Positions 16,848 through 25,691 of a stretch of 64,000 nucleotides of DNA are shown piece by piece. Positions within the stretch are counted from its first letter, which is position 1. Every line of letters starts with the position of its first letter. The DNA is from JAIOSF01 sp963677755 (lineage in GTDB: Bacteria; Campylobacterota; Campylobacteria; Campylobacterales; Arcobacteraceae). The DNA is taken from NCBI GenBank assembly GCA_963677755.1, contig OY782506.1:2232001-2296000 (forward strand), given 5' to 3'. A model generated the notes under the pieces. It ran no database searches. It was not told the origin of the DNA and was given only the letters and a program-made list of their open reading frames with translations. Made by a program: the position numbers and the translations under genes.

Positions 16848-17294
16848 TTATAAATTAGCTTGCAAAAATTTATTGAACTGATTAGCAAATTTTTGTGCAT
16901 CTTTTTGGGTAAAAGGTGCTGGTCCTTTTGTAACTTCTCCACTATCTCGAATACTTTGCATCAAATCTCTTATGGCAAGATATTGTTTAATATTTTCAGT
17001 TGTATAAAGTTCCCCTCGATGATCTATTGCATGTGCAAGTTTTGTGATAGTTCTATCTGCTAAGGGGATATCTGCTGTTATTACCAAATCATCTGGTTCG
17101 AGCATCTCGACAATTTTATTGTCCGCTTCATCTGCCCCAGCTTCTACTATGATATAGTTTATATGATTTGAATCACCTATTGTTATTTTTTTATTTGATA
17201 CGGCATAAGTTTCAATATTTAATTTATCAATAGCACGAACTAAAATTGGTTTTAAAATGTTTGGTAATGCATCACCATCTATATAAAGTCTCAT
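16848..17294 (-). CDS. YaiI/YqxD family protein (DUF188)
   Basis: UPF0178 protein of 148 residues, recognised by the N-terminal MRLYIDGDALP with its Asp cluster, DEADNKIVEML near residue 55, LVITADIPLADR and the C-terminal GPAPFTQKDAQKFANQF. The fold resembles PIN/NYN-like nucleases, but the function is not established. It converges on the receiver-like gene with only 11 bases between. Confidence 0.88.
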   Translation of the reverse strand: MRLYIDGDALPNILKPILVRAIDKLNIETYAVSNKKITIGDSNHINYIIVEAGADEADNKIVEMLEPDDLVITADIPLADRTITKLAHAIDHRGELYTTENIKQYLAIRDLMQSIRDSGEVTKGPAPFTQKDAQKFANQFNKFLQANL

Positions 17295-17322
17295 ATTTTA
17301 TTGTACTGTTTTTTACTTTACT

Positions 17323-18033
17323 TCAAATAAGAAACTTTTTCAAAAACTTCTCTCTACTTAAAACTTTTGCACCTAGCTTTAGTTTGTAGTCCATATAAGG
17401 ATGTCCCAAATTCCAAAAAAGAAAATTTTGTTTTTCAAGATATTTTGCTAATAATACCAACTGTAAATTTCCATAGTTATTGTACTTTTTCTCTTTTGAA
17501 CTAAATCCACTCAAACTTGTATATATCTTCTTTTTTGTGATATAACCAATCTCTCCTGCAACTATTTTTTTTGTTTTGTTATCTATGATACCAAAACTCA
17601 CTAGTTGAAATTCTTCTGTTTTATACTTTGTTATTTTGAGTTGTTTAAGAAGTTCTATGTATTTACCTTGTATCCAAGAGTTTTTATGGTGATTGCTTAA
17701 AATATCAATTATATTTTCAAAATGTTCATTTATAAAAAAGTTGTAGTAAGAAGATCTATTTAAAAGTTTTTGCACCTTTTTAGAGATATGCAAATCATCA
17801 AACTCCAATACAGCATAATCAAACTGCATCTCTGGAAGCAAATACTCACACTCATTTTCTTTATACCAAATAGAGATAAACCCAGCAAGTGCCAAATCTA
17901 TATAAAACTCAGGTGAAAACTCTTCACTATAATAGTAGTTACATTCTACATTTTGATATATAAAATTTTTTAAAAGTGTTTCATTCTTAATAATATCAGG
18001 TGTAATACCATATACCTTATTTGATTCAGCCAT
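17323..18033 (-). CDS. Divergent Aat-like acyltransferase-fold protein
   Basis: Protein of 236 residues that follows the layout of leucyl/phenylalanyl-tRNA-protein transferase (Aat). EEFSPEFYIDLALAGFISIWY (residues 37-57) matches the Aat N-terminal motif; SWIQGKYIELLKQL (119-132) matches its TWIT helix; the GNAT-like core spans residues 145-225 (GEIGYI to LGAKVLSREKFL). At the position of the Aat catalytic Asp-Cys-Gln triplet this protein has N208, L209 and G210, so it probably does not use the usual mechanism. It has no signal peptide. It is paired with the unknown gene 18038-18445, separated by 4 bases. Substrate unknown. Confidence 0.6.
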   Translation of the reverse strand: MAESNKVYGITPDIIKNETLLKNFIYQNVECNYYYSEEFSPEFYIDLALAGFISIWYKENECEYLLPEMQFDYAVLEFDDLHISKKVQKLLNRSSYYNFFINEHFENIIDILSNHHKNSWIQGKYIELLKQLKITKYKTEEFQLVSFGIIDNKTKKIVAGEIGYITKKKIYTSLSGFSSKEKKYNNYGNLQLVLLAKYLEKQNFLFWNLGHPYMDYKLKLGAKVLSREKFLKKFLI

Positions 18034-18037
18034 TTTA

Positions 18038-18445
18038 TCACTTAAGTTTAGAAAATATTTTACTTATGTTATCTAAATCAAAGTCCATCTCTTCTAACTC
18101 TTTTTTTATATCTGGAATTTGAATATGTGACATATCAGGTATGGTTGAGATAAAAAGCTTTTCTGCTTTTAAAAACTGTTCTTTTTTTACAAGATTATTT
18201 TCTATACAATACTCTAAATATCTATTGTATCTATCTTTAAAAATAAGATATTCTTCTTGTTTTTTTGAAGTTACTATTATATCTTTTATGAGAAATAAAA
18301 ATGATTGTAAAAGAAGTTCATTTATATCTATATTTTCTACATCTTTTGAATCAACAGCACCAATGGATTGAGCAAACTTATAAAATGAAATTGTTTTATA
18401 ATCTTTTGTAAGTTCCTGTTTTTTTTCAAACAACTTTTTCAACAC
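18038..18445 (-). CDS. Hypothetical helical protein
   Basis: Cytosolic protein of 135 residues, highly charged and predicted almost entirely helical (LLLQSFLFLIKDIIVTSKKQEE; KKELEEMDFDLDNISKIFSKLK). I recognise no domain. It is upstream of and co-transcribed with the Aat-like gene, and may be its partner by position alone. A TATAAT-like box is not obvious, but the 111-base gap to murG should contain promoters for both. Confidence 0.6.
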   Translation of the reverse strand: MLKKLFEKKQELTKDYKTISFYKFAQSIGAVDSKDVENIDINELLLQSFLFLIKDIIVTSKKQEEYLIFKDRYNRYLEYCIENNLVKKEQFLKAEKLFISTIPDMSHIQIPDIKKELEEMDFDLDNISKIFSKLK

Positions 18446-18556
18446 TTCATAACTCCAAACTTCTTTTATTGTTTTGATAATATTACTCTTTTGTGATAAT
18501 AACTTAACTTAAGTGGAATATTAGTAAAATTCCCCCATTAGGTATGAGGAGATAAA

Positions 18557-19576
18557 ATGTCAAAAACTATTCTTATCACGGGTGGTGGTACAGGTGGGCA
18601 CTTAAGTGTTGCAAAATCTTTTATAGATGAATTTTATAATCGTGGTTATGAAGTTATTTTTATAGGTTCTACAAAAGGGCAAGATAAAAAATGGTTTGAA
18701 AACTATCCCCTACTCTCTCATAGATATTTTTTAGATACAAAAGGGGTTGTAAATCAAAACTTTTTAGGAAAAATTGTCTCACTATTTATGATACTAAAAG
18801 CGGTTATATCTTCTATAAAAATTATAAAAAAACACAATGTATCAAAAGTGATAAGTGTAGGTGGGTTTAGTGCAGCGGCTGCTAGTTTTGCAAGTATTAT
18901 TACAAGAACTGATTTTTATATCCATGAACAAAACTCAGTTATGGGACGACTTAACAGCATCACATCAAAATTTGCAAAAGAGGTATTTAGTTCCTATTTG
19001 GAAACTTCAAAAGTAAAAGACTATCCAATATCACAAAACTTTTTTGAACATCAAAGAAGGAGGACAGAAGTAAAAACTATAATATTTTTAGGTGGAAGTC
19101 AAGGGGCAACTGCTATCAATGATTTTGCACTACAAGTTGCACCAAAGCTACAACAAATGGGAATAGGTATTATCCACCAAACAGGAAAAAATGATTTTGA
19201 GAAATGTAAACAAAAATATAAAGAACTAGAGATAGAGGCAGATGTTTTTGACTTCTCAAAACAACTAATAGAGAAGATGACAAAAGCAGACTTTGCAGTA
19301 AGCCGGGCTGGAGCTAGTACTCTTTGGGAGCTTGTAGCACTTGGAATTCCTACATTTTTCATCCCATTTCCTTATGCAGCAGCAAATCATCAATACTTCA
19401 ATGCAAAATATCTTTTAGATAATCATCTATGTTTCTTACAAACACAAGATCAACTTGATGAAAACTATTTTTTTGAATGTTTAGGGGATAATATAGAATT
19501 TAAAAGTGAAAAACTTTTAACTACTATTCATAAAGATGCTGTGAAAAATATAGTTAATATTATTATAGAGCAATAA
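18557..19576 (+). CDS. murG: UDP-GlcNAc:lipid I N-acetylglucosaminyltransferase MurG
   Basis: GT28 glycosyltransferase of 339 residues that converts lipid I to lipid II at the inner membrane face. The N-terminal GGTGGHLSVA loop (residues 9-18), HEQNSVMGR near 124, the second-domain GGSQGA near 176 and SRAGASTLWELVALGIPTFFIPFP near 250 are all diagnostic. The start follows ATGAGGAGATAAA. It converges head-on with rimO, with no spacer between the two stop codons. Confidence 0.96.
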   Translation: MSKTILITGGGTGGHLSVAKSFIDEFYNRGYEVIFIGSTKGQDKKWFENYPLLSHRYFLDTKGVVNQNFLGKIVSLFMILKAVISSIKIIKKHNVSKVISVGGFSAAAASFASIITRTDFYIHEQNSVMGRLNSITSKFAKEVFSSYLETSKVKDYPISQNFFEHQRRRTEVKTIIFLGGSQGATAINDFALQVAPKLQQMGIGIIHQTGKNDFEKCKQKYKELEIEADVFDFSKQLIEKMTKADFAVSRAGASTLWELVALGIPTFFIPFPYAAANHQYFNAKYLLDNHLCFLQTQDQLDENYFFECLGDNIEFKSEKLLTTIHKDAVKNIVNIIIEQ

Positions 19577-19595
19577 TTATTTTATAATTGTTGCT
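19569..19595. terminator. Hairpin spanning the murG and rimO stops
   Basis: AGCAATAATTAT (19569-19580) pairs with ATAATTGTTGCT (19584-19595) over 12 bp with one G-U and a TTT loop. It overlaps the last codons of both converging genes and could end transcripts from both sides. Confidence 0.55.
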
Positions 19596-20896
19596 ACTAA
19601 TTTATCTCCACTAAGTTCTGTTACTCTTGCACGATATATTTTGCCGAATTTTATCTCTTCTTGTATCTCTTTATCATTGATATAAATTTCACCATCAACT
19701 TCAGGTGCCCATGATAATTTTTTTGCACTTAGTAGATATTCATGTTCACTACTTTCCCCATCTACAACTACATCAAACTCTTGTCCAATTTGAGACTCTA
19801 ATTTTTCTAGAGTTGTTTGAGTGATAATATCTCCTAAAATTTCTGCTCTATTATCAATAGTTTCTTGTGGTATTTTATCTTTTAAGTCATAAGCGATAGT
19901 CCCATCTTCATCACTATAACTAAATACATTGACCCTATCAAACTTATACTTTTTTAGATATTCACATAGTTCTTCAAAATCTACTTGTGTTTCACCAGGG
20001 TGCCCTACAATAAAAGTACTTCTAACAAAACTATTTGGCATATCTTTCATATGTTGCATCAACTCTTTTAATTGTTCAGCACCTTTTCCTCTTTTCATAA
20101 TCTTTAGAACACTTGAAGAGATATGTTGTAGTGGAATATCAAAATAAGTATGAAAAGTTTTTGAGTTTGCTATTTTTTCTATTAAAGCATTTGTTGTTGT
20201 TGATGGATAAAGATATAAAATTCTAGCACTTTTTACACCATCAATCTTCTCTATTTTTGAGATAAGTTGTTCTAATCCATCATTAATATTAAAATCTCTT
20301 AAATACGAGCTACTATCTTGCGATACAAAAGAGAAGTCATAATATCCTTTTGCTACAAGAGATTTCACTTCAGCTTCAATTGAACCTAATGGACGACTAT
20401 TGAGTTTCCCTTTAAATGCGGGAATTGCACAAAATGAACACTTCTGATTACACCCTTCACTTAGTTTGATATACGCATGGTAACTTGAACCTGTTACAAC
20501 TCTATCATTACTCTCATCTGCTAAAAATACTTTTTGTGAAAATTGGTTTCTCTTCTCATCAACTAACTTATCAATAATATCATAATCCCCAACACCTGTA
20601 AAAATATCTACTTCGTTTTCAAGTCCCTCTTTAAGTTCCTCTTTATATCTTTCGCTTAAACATCCAGCCATCACCAAAACAGATTCTTCTTTTCTAGTAC
20701 CATCAAGTTCAAAAATTGTATTTAAGCTCTCTTGTTTTGCACTTTCAATAAATCCACAAGTATTTACTATAATTAAGTCTGCTTCTGTACTATCGTCTGT
20801 AATTTCGTACTCTTTAAGTTTTCCTAACATCACTTCACTATCTATTAAATTTTTTGTACATCCTAGACTAACAAGATGGAGTTTTTTTGTAGACAT
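19577..20896 (-). CDS. rimO: Ribosomal protein S12 methylthiotransferase RimO
   Basis: Radical-SAM methylthiotransferase of 439 residues that modifies an Asp of ribosomal protein S12. UPF0004 domain Cys residues are present (SLGCTKN, NTCGFI, AGCLSERY), then the radical-SAM motif CNQKCSFCAIP near residue 150, and a C-terminal TRAM domain. The opening HLVSLGCTKNLIDSEVMLG is the RimO rather than the MiaB type; MiaB is encoded nearby at 21286-22584. Confidence 0.95.
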   Translation of the reverse strand: MSTKKLHLVSLGCTKNLIDSEVMLGKLKEYEITDDSTEADLIIVNTCGFIESAKQESLNTIFELDGTRKEESVLVMAGCLSERYKEELKEGLENEVDIFTGVGDYDIIDKLVDEKRNQFSQKVFLADESNDRVVTGSSYHAYIKLSEGCNQKCSFCAIPAFKGKLNSRPLGSIEAEVKSLVAKGYYDFSFVSQDSSSYLRDFNINDGLEQLISKIEKIDGVKSARILYLYPSTTTNALIEKIANSKTFHTYFDIPLQHISSSVLKIMKRGKGAEQLKELMQHMKDMPNSFVRSTFIVGHPGETQVDFEELCEYLKKYKFDRVNVFSYSDEDGTIAYDLKDKIPQETIDNRAEILGDIITQTTLEKLESQIGQEFDVVVDGESSEHEYLLSAKKLSWAPEVDGEIYINDKEIQEEIKFGKIYRARVTELSGDKLVATIIK

Positions 20897-20973
20897 ATAT
20901 CATAAACCTTTGTATTAAATAAGAATATATTATATAAAAAAATGGCTTCAACAAATATTTATAGCAAAAAAGG

Positions 20974-20979
20974 TATAAT
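20974..20979 (+). promoter_or_regulatory. -10 box for the HP0268-like gene and miaB
   Basis: A perfect TATAAT sits 33 bases before the ATG at 21013, in the divergent gap with rimO. It probably serves the run of same-strand genes through miaB. Confidence 0.5.
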
Positions 20980-21012
20980 CCACAACTATTACAAATTAAG
21001 GAAAGTTATAAA

Positions 21013-21255
21013 ATGGATATTTTATTAGCAAGAGAAGAGCTTACAGCAAAACCAAAAAAAGTAAAATTTGAAAAACTATTAGAAAGTTTAACAAAAAATG
21101 AAGAGGAAATTTTTTATTTCGATAGAGAAAACTCTCACAAAGATATGATGGCTATCGTAGATAAATTTGAAGAAGCTGGGTATACAGTTCACTTTAGAGA
21201 AGTAAAATATGGTCTAGCAGATGATGAGTATATTTACGAAATCCACTCATTATAA
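21013..21255 (+). CDS. HP0268-family small nuclease
   Basis: Protein of 80 residues, the exact size of Helicobacter pylori HP0268, and with the same layout: MDILLAREELTAKPKKV, then EEEIFYFDRENSHKDMMAIVDKFEEAGYTVHFREVKYG and a DEYIYEIHSL tail. HP0268 has been described as a nicking endonuclease and purine-specific RNase; that activity is known for the family founder and only inferred here. The family is typical of Campylobacterota. It is 30 bases upstream of miaB. Confidence 0.78.
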   Translation: MDILLAREELTAKPKKVKFEKLLESLTKNEEEIFYFDRENSHKDMMAIVDKFEEAGYTVHFREVKYGLADDEYIYEIHSL

Positions 21256-21285
21256 AATCTCATATATTTAAATAAAGAATATAAC

Positions 21286-22584
21286 TTGTCACAAAAACTT
21301 TTTATAGAAACTTTAGGTTGTGCTATGAATGTTCGAGATACAGAACATATCATAGCAGAGCTCAATAAACACCAATCATACTCACAAACACAAACTTTAG
21401 AAGACGCTGATTTAATTATTATCAATACTTGTTCAGTAAGAGAAAAACCTGTTGCAAAACTGTTTTCAGAACTTGGTGTTTTTAACAAAAAGAAAAAAGC
21501 AGGTGCAAAAATTGGTGTTTGTGGTTGTACTGCAAGCCACTTAGGAGAAGAGATTATAAAAAAAGCTCCCTATGTGGATTTTGTAGTTGGAGCTAGAAAT
21601 GTTTCAAAAATTTCTGATGCTGTTTTAAACAAGGGCACTGTTGAAATAGATATAAACAATGATGAAACAAACTATGATTTTGCAGATTATAGAAACTCTT
21701 TGTATCGTTCTAGTATTAATATCTCTTTAGGTTGTGATAAAAGTTGTACTTTTTGTATCGTTCCTGCAACAAGAGGTGATGAGATAAGTATCCCAAGTCA
21801 AATGATACTCAATGAGATACAAAAAGCTGTTGATTCAGGAGCTGTTGAAGTATTTCTTTTAGGGCAAAATGTCAACAACTACGGGAAACACTTTAGTGAT
21901 AAAACTGAAACTACTAATTTTACACAACTTTTGCAACTGATTAGTAAAATTGAAGGGGTGAAAAGAATTCGATTTACCTCTCCTCATCCTTTACATATGG
22001 ATGATGAGTTTATAGAAGAGTTTGCATCAAATCCTAAAATATCAAAGCAAATTCATGTACCTCTTCAAGCGGGAAATACAAGAGTTTTAAAAGCGATGAA
22101 AAGAGGATACACAAAAGAGTGGTTCTTAAATCGTTGTGAAAAGATAAGAACACTTGTTCCAGATGTGAGAATATCTACAGATATTATTGTAGGTTTTCCA
22201 GGGGAAAGTGATGAAGAATTTTTAGATACTCTTGATGTGATGGAGAAAGTAAAATTTGATTCTGTATTTAATTTTAAATATTCCCCAAGACCATTAACTC
22301 CAGCACAAAACATGGAAAATCAAGTACCAGATGAGATTGCAACGAAAAGACTTCAAAGGGTAATTGCACTACATAAAGAACATCAAGATGAACATATGGC
22401 AAAACTTGTTGGGCAAACTATTGAAGTGTTATTTGAAGAGTTAAAACCAAATGGAGAAGTATTTGGTTTTAGTGATAACTATATACAAGTATTTGTAGAT
22501 GGAAGTGAAGAGTTACTTGGAAAAATTGTACAAGTTAAAGTTACAAATGCCAGTAGAACTTCACTTAAAGCGGAAGTAGTCTAA
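21286..22584 (+). CDS. miaB: tRNA-2-methylthio-N6-isopentenyladenosine synthase MiaB
   Basis: Radical-SAM methylthiotransferase of 432 residues acting on i6A37 of tRNA. UPF0004 Cys residues (TLGCAMNVRD, NTCSVRE, CGCTASH) bind the auxiliary cluster; the radical-SAM motif CDKSCTFCIVP lies near residue 149; a TRAM domain closes the protein. The start is TTG at 21286, before SQKLFIETLGCAMN, which is where MiaB proteins begin; no ATG is available nearby. It is followed by an acyltransferase-like gene after 15 bases. Confidence 0.95.
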   Translation: MSQKLFIETLGCAMNVRDTEHIIAELNKHQSYSQTQTLEDADLIIINTCSVREKPVAKLFSELGVFNKKKKAGAKIGVCGCTASHLGEEIIKKAPYVDFVVGARNVSKISDAVLNKGTVEIDINNDETNYDFADYRNSLYRSSINISLGCDKSCTFCIVPATRGDEISIPSQMILNEIQKAVDSGAVEVFLLGQNVNNYGKHFSDKTETTNFTQLLQLISKIEGVKRIRFTSPHPLHMDDEFIEEFASNPKISKQIHVPLQAGNTRVLKAMKRGYTKEWFLNRCEKIRTLVPDVRISTDIIVGFPGESDEEFLDTLDVMEKVKFDSVFNFKYSPRPLTPAQNMENQVPDEIATKRLQRVIALHKEHQDEHMAKLVGQTIEVLFEELKPNGEVFGFSDNYIQVFVDGSEELLGKIVQVKVTNASRTSLKAEVV

Positions 22585-22599
22585 AGACTTCATAACCTA

Positions 22600-23232
22600 A
22601 TGAAAGAAAAAATAAAACACTATTTATATTTCACTACTCTCCCTTTCATTCTCCAAATAGTTGTACGATTTATTCATCTTACAAATAAAAAAACTTATCA
22701 CTACCCTACACAAAACCTTGATAATGAAAACTTAATCATAGCTATGTGGCATGGTGATTTACTTATGCAACCACTTAACTATCGTCATTTTAAAAAAAAT
22801 GGAGAAATCAAAGTGATTGTAAGTCAACACAAAGATGGTGAAATTATACGAAAAGTTTGTGATTATCTTGGTGTTGGAGGATTGAGTGGTTCCTCATCAA
22901 AAGGGGGAGCAAAAGCACTTATTGGTGCAATCAAAGCTCTTAAAAATGGTATAGATGTAGCTATCACACCAGATGGTCCAAGAGGTCCTATATATGGTGT
23001 AGCAGATGGTATTGTATTATTAGCACAAAAAACCAAAACTAAAATAGTAGTATTAAGTTCTATTCCAACTTCATATTGGCAAATGAAATCATGGGATAAA
23101 TTTATCGTTCCAAAACCTTTTGGAAAGATTGATTTTTATGTAAGTGACCCTTTTAGTGTAGAAAATTTAGAACTTGAAGAGGCAAAAGCACTTATAAGTT
23201 CAAAAATGATGGAAAATCAACTAAAGAAATAA
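22600..23232 (+). CDS. DUF374 lysophospholipid acyltransferase-like protein
   Basis: Protein of 210 residues with an N-terminal hydrophobic helix and the DUF374 core: AMWHGDLLMQPL (with the His-Gly-Asp replacing the HX4D acyltransferase box) near residue 46, VSQHKDGEII, GSSSKGGAKAL, and TPDGPRGPIYGVADGIVLLA near 128. Members resemble LpxL/PlsC acyltransferases and are thought to act on lipid A or related lipids; the exact reaction is unproven. It ends one base before the recombinase gene. Confidence 0.82.
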   Translation: MKEKIKHYLYFTTLPFILQIVVRFIHLTNKKTYHYPTQNLDNENLIIAMWHGDLLMQPLNYRHFKKNGEIKVIVSQHKDGEIIRKVCDYLGVGGLSGSSSKGGAKALIGAIKALKNGIDVAITPDGPRGPIYGVADGIVLLAQKTKTKIVVLSSIPTSYWQMKSWDKFIVPKPFGKIDFYVSDPFSVENLELEEAKALISSKMMENQLKK

Positions 23233-23233
23233 A

Positions 23234-24061
23234 ATGAAAGAAAAATTTTATAAATACTTAAATGAGTTTTGTGAGTATTTATTGGATTTAAAAAACTACT
23301 CACCCCTTACAGTCAAAACATATCAAACACAAATAGAAGAAGCTATTAAAGAAAGTGAACTGTATGAAGAAGATAACAAAACAGTTTTTGATATTACAAA
23401 ATATAGAATCCAAATTGCCTCTTTAAATCCAAAAACAATTAATAAAAAAATATCAAGCATTAATAGCTTTGTTAAATATCTTGAATCTAAAAATATAGAT
23501 ATAAAACTTGTTGGAAATAATACAATTAAATCTCCACAAACTCTTCCAAAACCAATCCAAACAAAAAATATTTTTGAAAGCTTAGAAGATGCAACATTGG
23601 AAGAAAAACTTATTATTGTATACATTTACTCTTTTGGTTTGCGTATTTCAGAATTAGCTTCATTAAAACTTGAAGATATCAGAACTAACTCCATACAAGT
23701 TTTAGGAAAAGGAGATAAACAAAGAGAAATTCCTTCAAACCCTACAGCAAATGATTTGCTAAAAGAGTATATTGATTTTTATAACCCTTTAATATATCTC
23801 TTTGAAGAAAACTCAAAAGCTCTTACAAAAAGACAAATACAATACAGATTAGAAAAAGCTTTTAAAAGAATTGGAATTAAAGCAACACCCCATCAACTCC
23901 GCCATTCTTTTGCTACAGATTTATTAAATGATGGTGCTAGAATCAACGATATTAGCGAGCTTCTTGGGCATAGTAGTTTAAAAGCAACAGGAATTTATAC
24001 TAAATTAACCACAAATACAAAGTTAAAACAGTATAATAATGCACATCCATTAAATAAATAG
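23234..24061 (+). CDS. Xer-type tyrosine recombinase
   Basis: Recombinase of 275 residues. The N-terminal SAM-like core-binding domain (residues 1-95) is followed by a catalytic domain with all expected residues: Arg in YSFGLRISELASL near 138, Lys in GKGDKQREI, HQLRHSFATDLL near 220 (HXXR), LGHSSLKAT near 246 and the Tyr nucleophile in IYTKL. No integrase-like neighbours or attachment site are seen, and it is embedded among housekeeping genes. I therefore read it as the chromosome dimer resolvase (XerC/XerD/XerH role), although H. pylori XerH is longer. Confidence 0.82.
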   Translation: MKEKFYKYLNEFCEYLLDLKNYSPLTVKTYQTQIEEAIKESELYEEDNKTVFDITKYRIQIASLNPKTINKKISSINSFVKYLESKNIDIKLVGNNTIKSPQTLPKPIQTKNIFESLEDATLEEKLIIVYIYSFGLRISELASLKLEDIRTNSIQVLGKGDKQREIPSNPTANDLLKEYIDFYNPLIYLFEENSKALTKRQIQYRLEKAFKRIGIKATPHQLRHSFATDLLNDGARINDISELLGHSSLKATGIYTKLTTNTKLKQYNNAHPLNK

Positions 24062-24074
24062 TTAGAGGTAACCC

Positions 24075-25691
24075 GTGTTTAGTAGTAATAAGAAGCAATA
24101 TATTAATATTTTAAAGCAAAACAAACAATTGAATTTAAACTATGCAATATTACAAGATAAAAAAATCTTGAAGCAAGAACAATCATCTTTTTTGATTGTT
24201 GATAATAATATGCCTCAAGATGCACTCTTTAAACTAGATACCTTGCAAAAAAATTTACCTTATACTTATATTACCTCTTTGTTTGAAGGGGATAGACAAC
24301 AAGTAGTTCTCACAACAGATGTAGATGTAGTCGGTTATGATAGTGTAAAACTAGATAACAGATATAGTGTAGTTGTACCAAAAAATGAGCTCACAACTGC
24401 ATCAAGATATTATGTAAATAGTGGCATAGACTATATAGTTTCCCCTTTTACAATTTTAAATGAATATGCACAAGATAGCAGTGTAAAAAACTCTTTAAAT
24501 GTACTCATTTACAACAATGTTGTATATGTTATGATTCTAAATGACCTCAAAATGATAGTACAATGTGCTATAAAATCTTTAACACCTTTTGACCAAGTAT
24601 CAGATAAAAGTTTTTCAGATGATGAGATAGTTGATCAAAAACTTTATGAAGAGGTACACTTTTTAGAGATACAACAATTTTTAAATGATGTAGTTCAAGA
24701 CTATTATACTCAAAATAGTGATGTGGAATTTTTAGAACAAGTAAAGATACTCTATACTTTAAAACCCCTTTCTGATGAACAAATCAATTCACTTTATGAA
24801 ACAATTATGGTTGATGTAAATTATGAGTCAATTAATATAGAAGAATATCTTTTTAAACTTACACAAAAAGAAGATATAGTAAAACACTCTTTTATAGACC
24901 CTAGAGTAAAAAAACAAAAAACAAACAAACTTGCTTGGATTCTTTTTGCAATATTAAGTATTGCTATTGTTCTTGGTTTGGTTTATACACAACTTTCTCC
25001 ACAAGAAGAGAAAACAGATATAGAAAAAAAAGTACAGCAACAAGTAAAAAAACTTGAAAAAGCTAAAGCTGTAGCTCCTAAAGTTGTCAAATTTCCTAAT
25101 CATATCTTAACAAATAATCATATCTTACAAGATGTGTATATGTTGTTTGATATTGTCCCTTATGATGCAATTTTAAAAGATTTAGAAATTACAGAAAATA
25201 GTTCAACTTATGTATGTATGTTCAGTTCACAAAGTCAATCTTTTGAAGATATGAGAATAAAATTACTAAACCTTTATAAAAATTCAAAGATATTACTCAA
25301 ACATGAAAATAAATCTATTTTAAATATTATTGTTGAAAATGAAAACTTTTTATCTCCAAATGCAAAGACACAGTACAAAGAATACTCAGATTTAGAATTT
25401 TTATCAATTGGAAAATCTACAGATTTTATAAACAAACTTCTTATAGACCAATCAACTATTAAGTATTTAAATAAAGAAGTCAAAGAGTATTTAACATATA
25501 AATTTACTATTAAATCAATCGTAAAAACACCCAAAGAGTTTTTTGATTTCATAGAAAAATTAAATCAGCAAAAAATTTCTATAACTTTAGAATACCCAAT
25601 AGTATTTAATAAAACAAATGATGGTATTGAGATAAAATATACTTTAGCTGTACATCAGAAAAATAAAGAACAAGTACAACCTAGTAAATAA
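24075..25691 (+). CDS. Bitopic PilM/PilN-like (GspL-like) protein, unassigned
   Basis: Protein of 538 residues from a GTG start preceded by TTAGAGGTAA. About 285 cytosolic residues carry a positively charged patch (RVKKQKTNK) before a single membrane helix near residues 288-308 (LAWILFAILSIAIVLGLVY). A coiled-coil-like Lys-rich stretch (KKVQQQVKKLEKAK) and a roughly 200-residue outer domain follow. This layout resembles GspL or fused PilM-PilN platform proteins of type II secretion or transformation pili, such as the Campylobacter Cts system, but I see no clear sequence signature. It overlaps tilS by 11 bases at convergent ends. The function is a hypothesis. Confidence 0.5.
   Translation: MFSSNKKQYINILKQNKQLNLNYAILQDKKILKQEQSSFLIVDNNMPQDALFKLDTLQKNLPYTYITSLFEGDRQQVVLTTDVDVVGYDSVKLDNRYSVVVPKNELTTASRYYVNSGIDYIVSPFTILNEYAQDSSVKNSLNVLIYNNVVYVMILNDLKMIVQCAIKSLTPFDQVSDKSFSDDEIVDQKLYEEVHFLEIQQFLNDVVQDYYTQNSDVEFLEQVKILYTLKPLSDEQINSLYETIMVDVNYESINIEEYLFKLTQKEDIVKHSFIDPRVKKQKTNKLAWILFAILSIAIVLGLVYTQLSPQEEKTDIEKKVQQQVKKLEKAKAVAPKVVKFPNHILTNNHILQDVYMLFDIVPYDAILKDLEITENSSTYVCMFSSQSQSFEDMRIKLLNLYKNSKILLKHENKSILNIIVENENFLSPNAKTQYKEYSDLEFLSIGKSTDFINKLLIDQSTIKYLNKEVKEYLTYKFTIKSIVKTPKEFFDFIEKLNQQKISITLEYPIVFNKTNDGIEIKYTLAVHQKNKEQVQPSK

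Noticed and set aside
18557..19576. murG and neighbouring genes as part of a division and cell wall cluster.
   Set aside because: The flanking genes are on other strands and unrelated; ftsI and ftsW are 20 kb away.
23234..24061. The recombinase as an integrase of a mobile element.
   Set aside because: No attachment repeats, phage or transposon genes, or change in base composition nearby; a Xer role is more likely.
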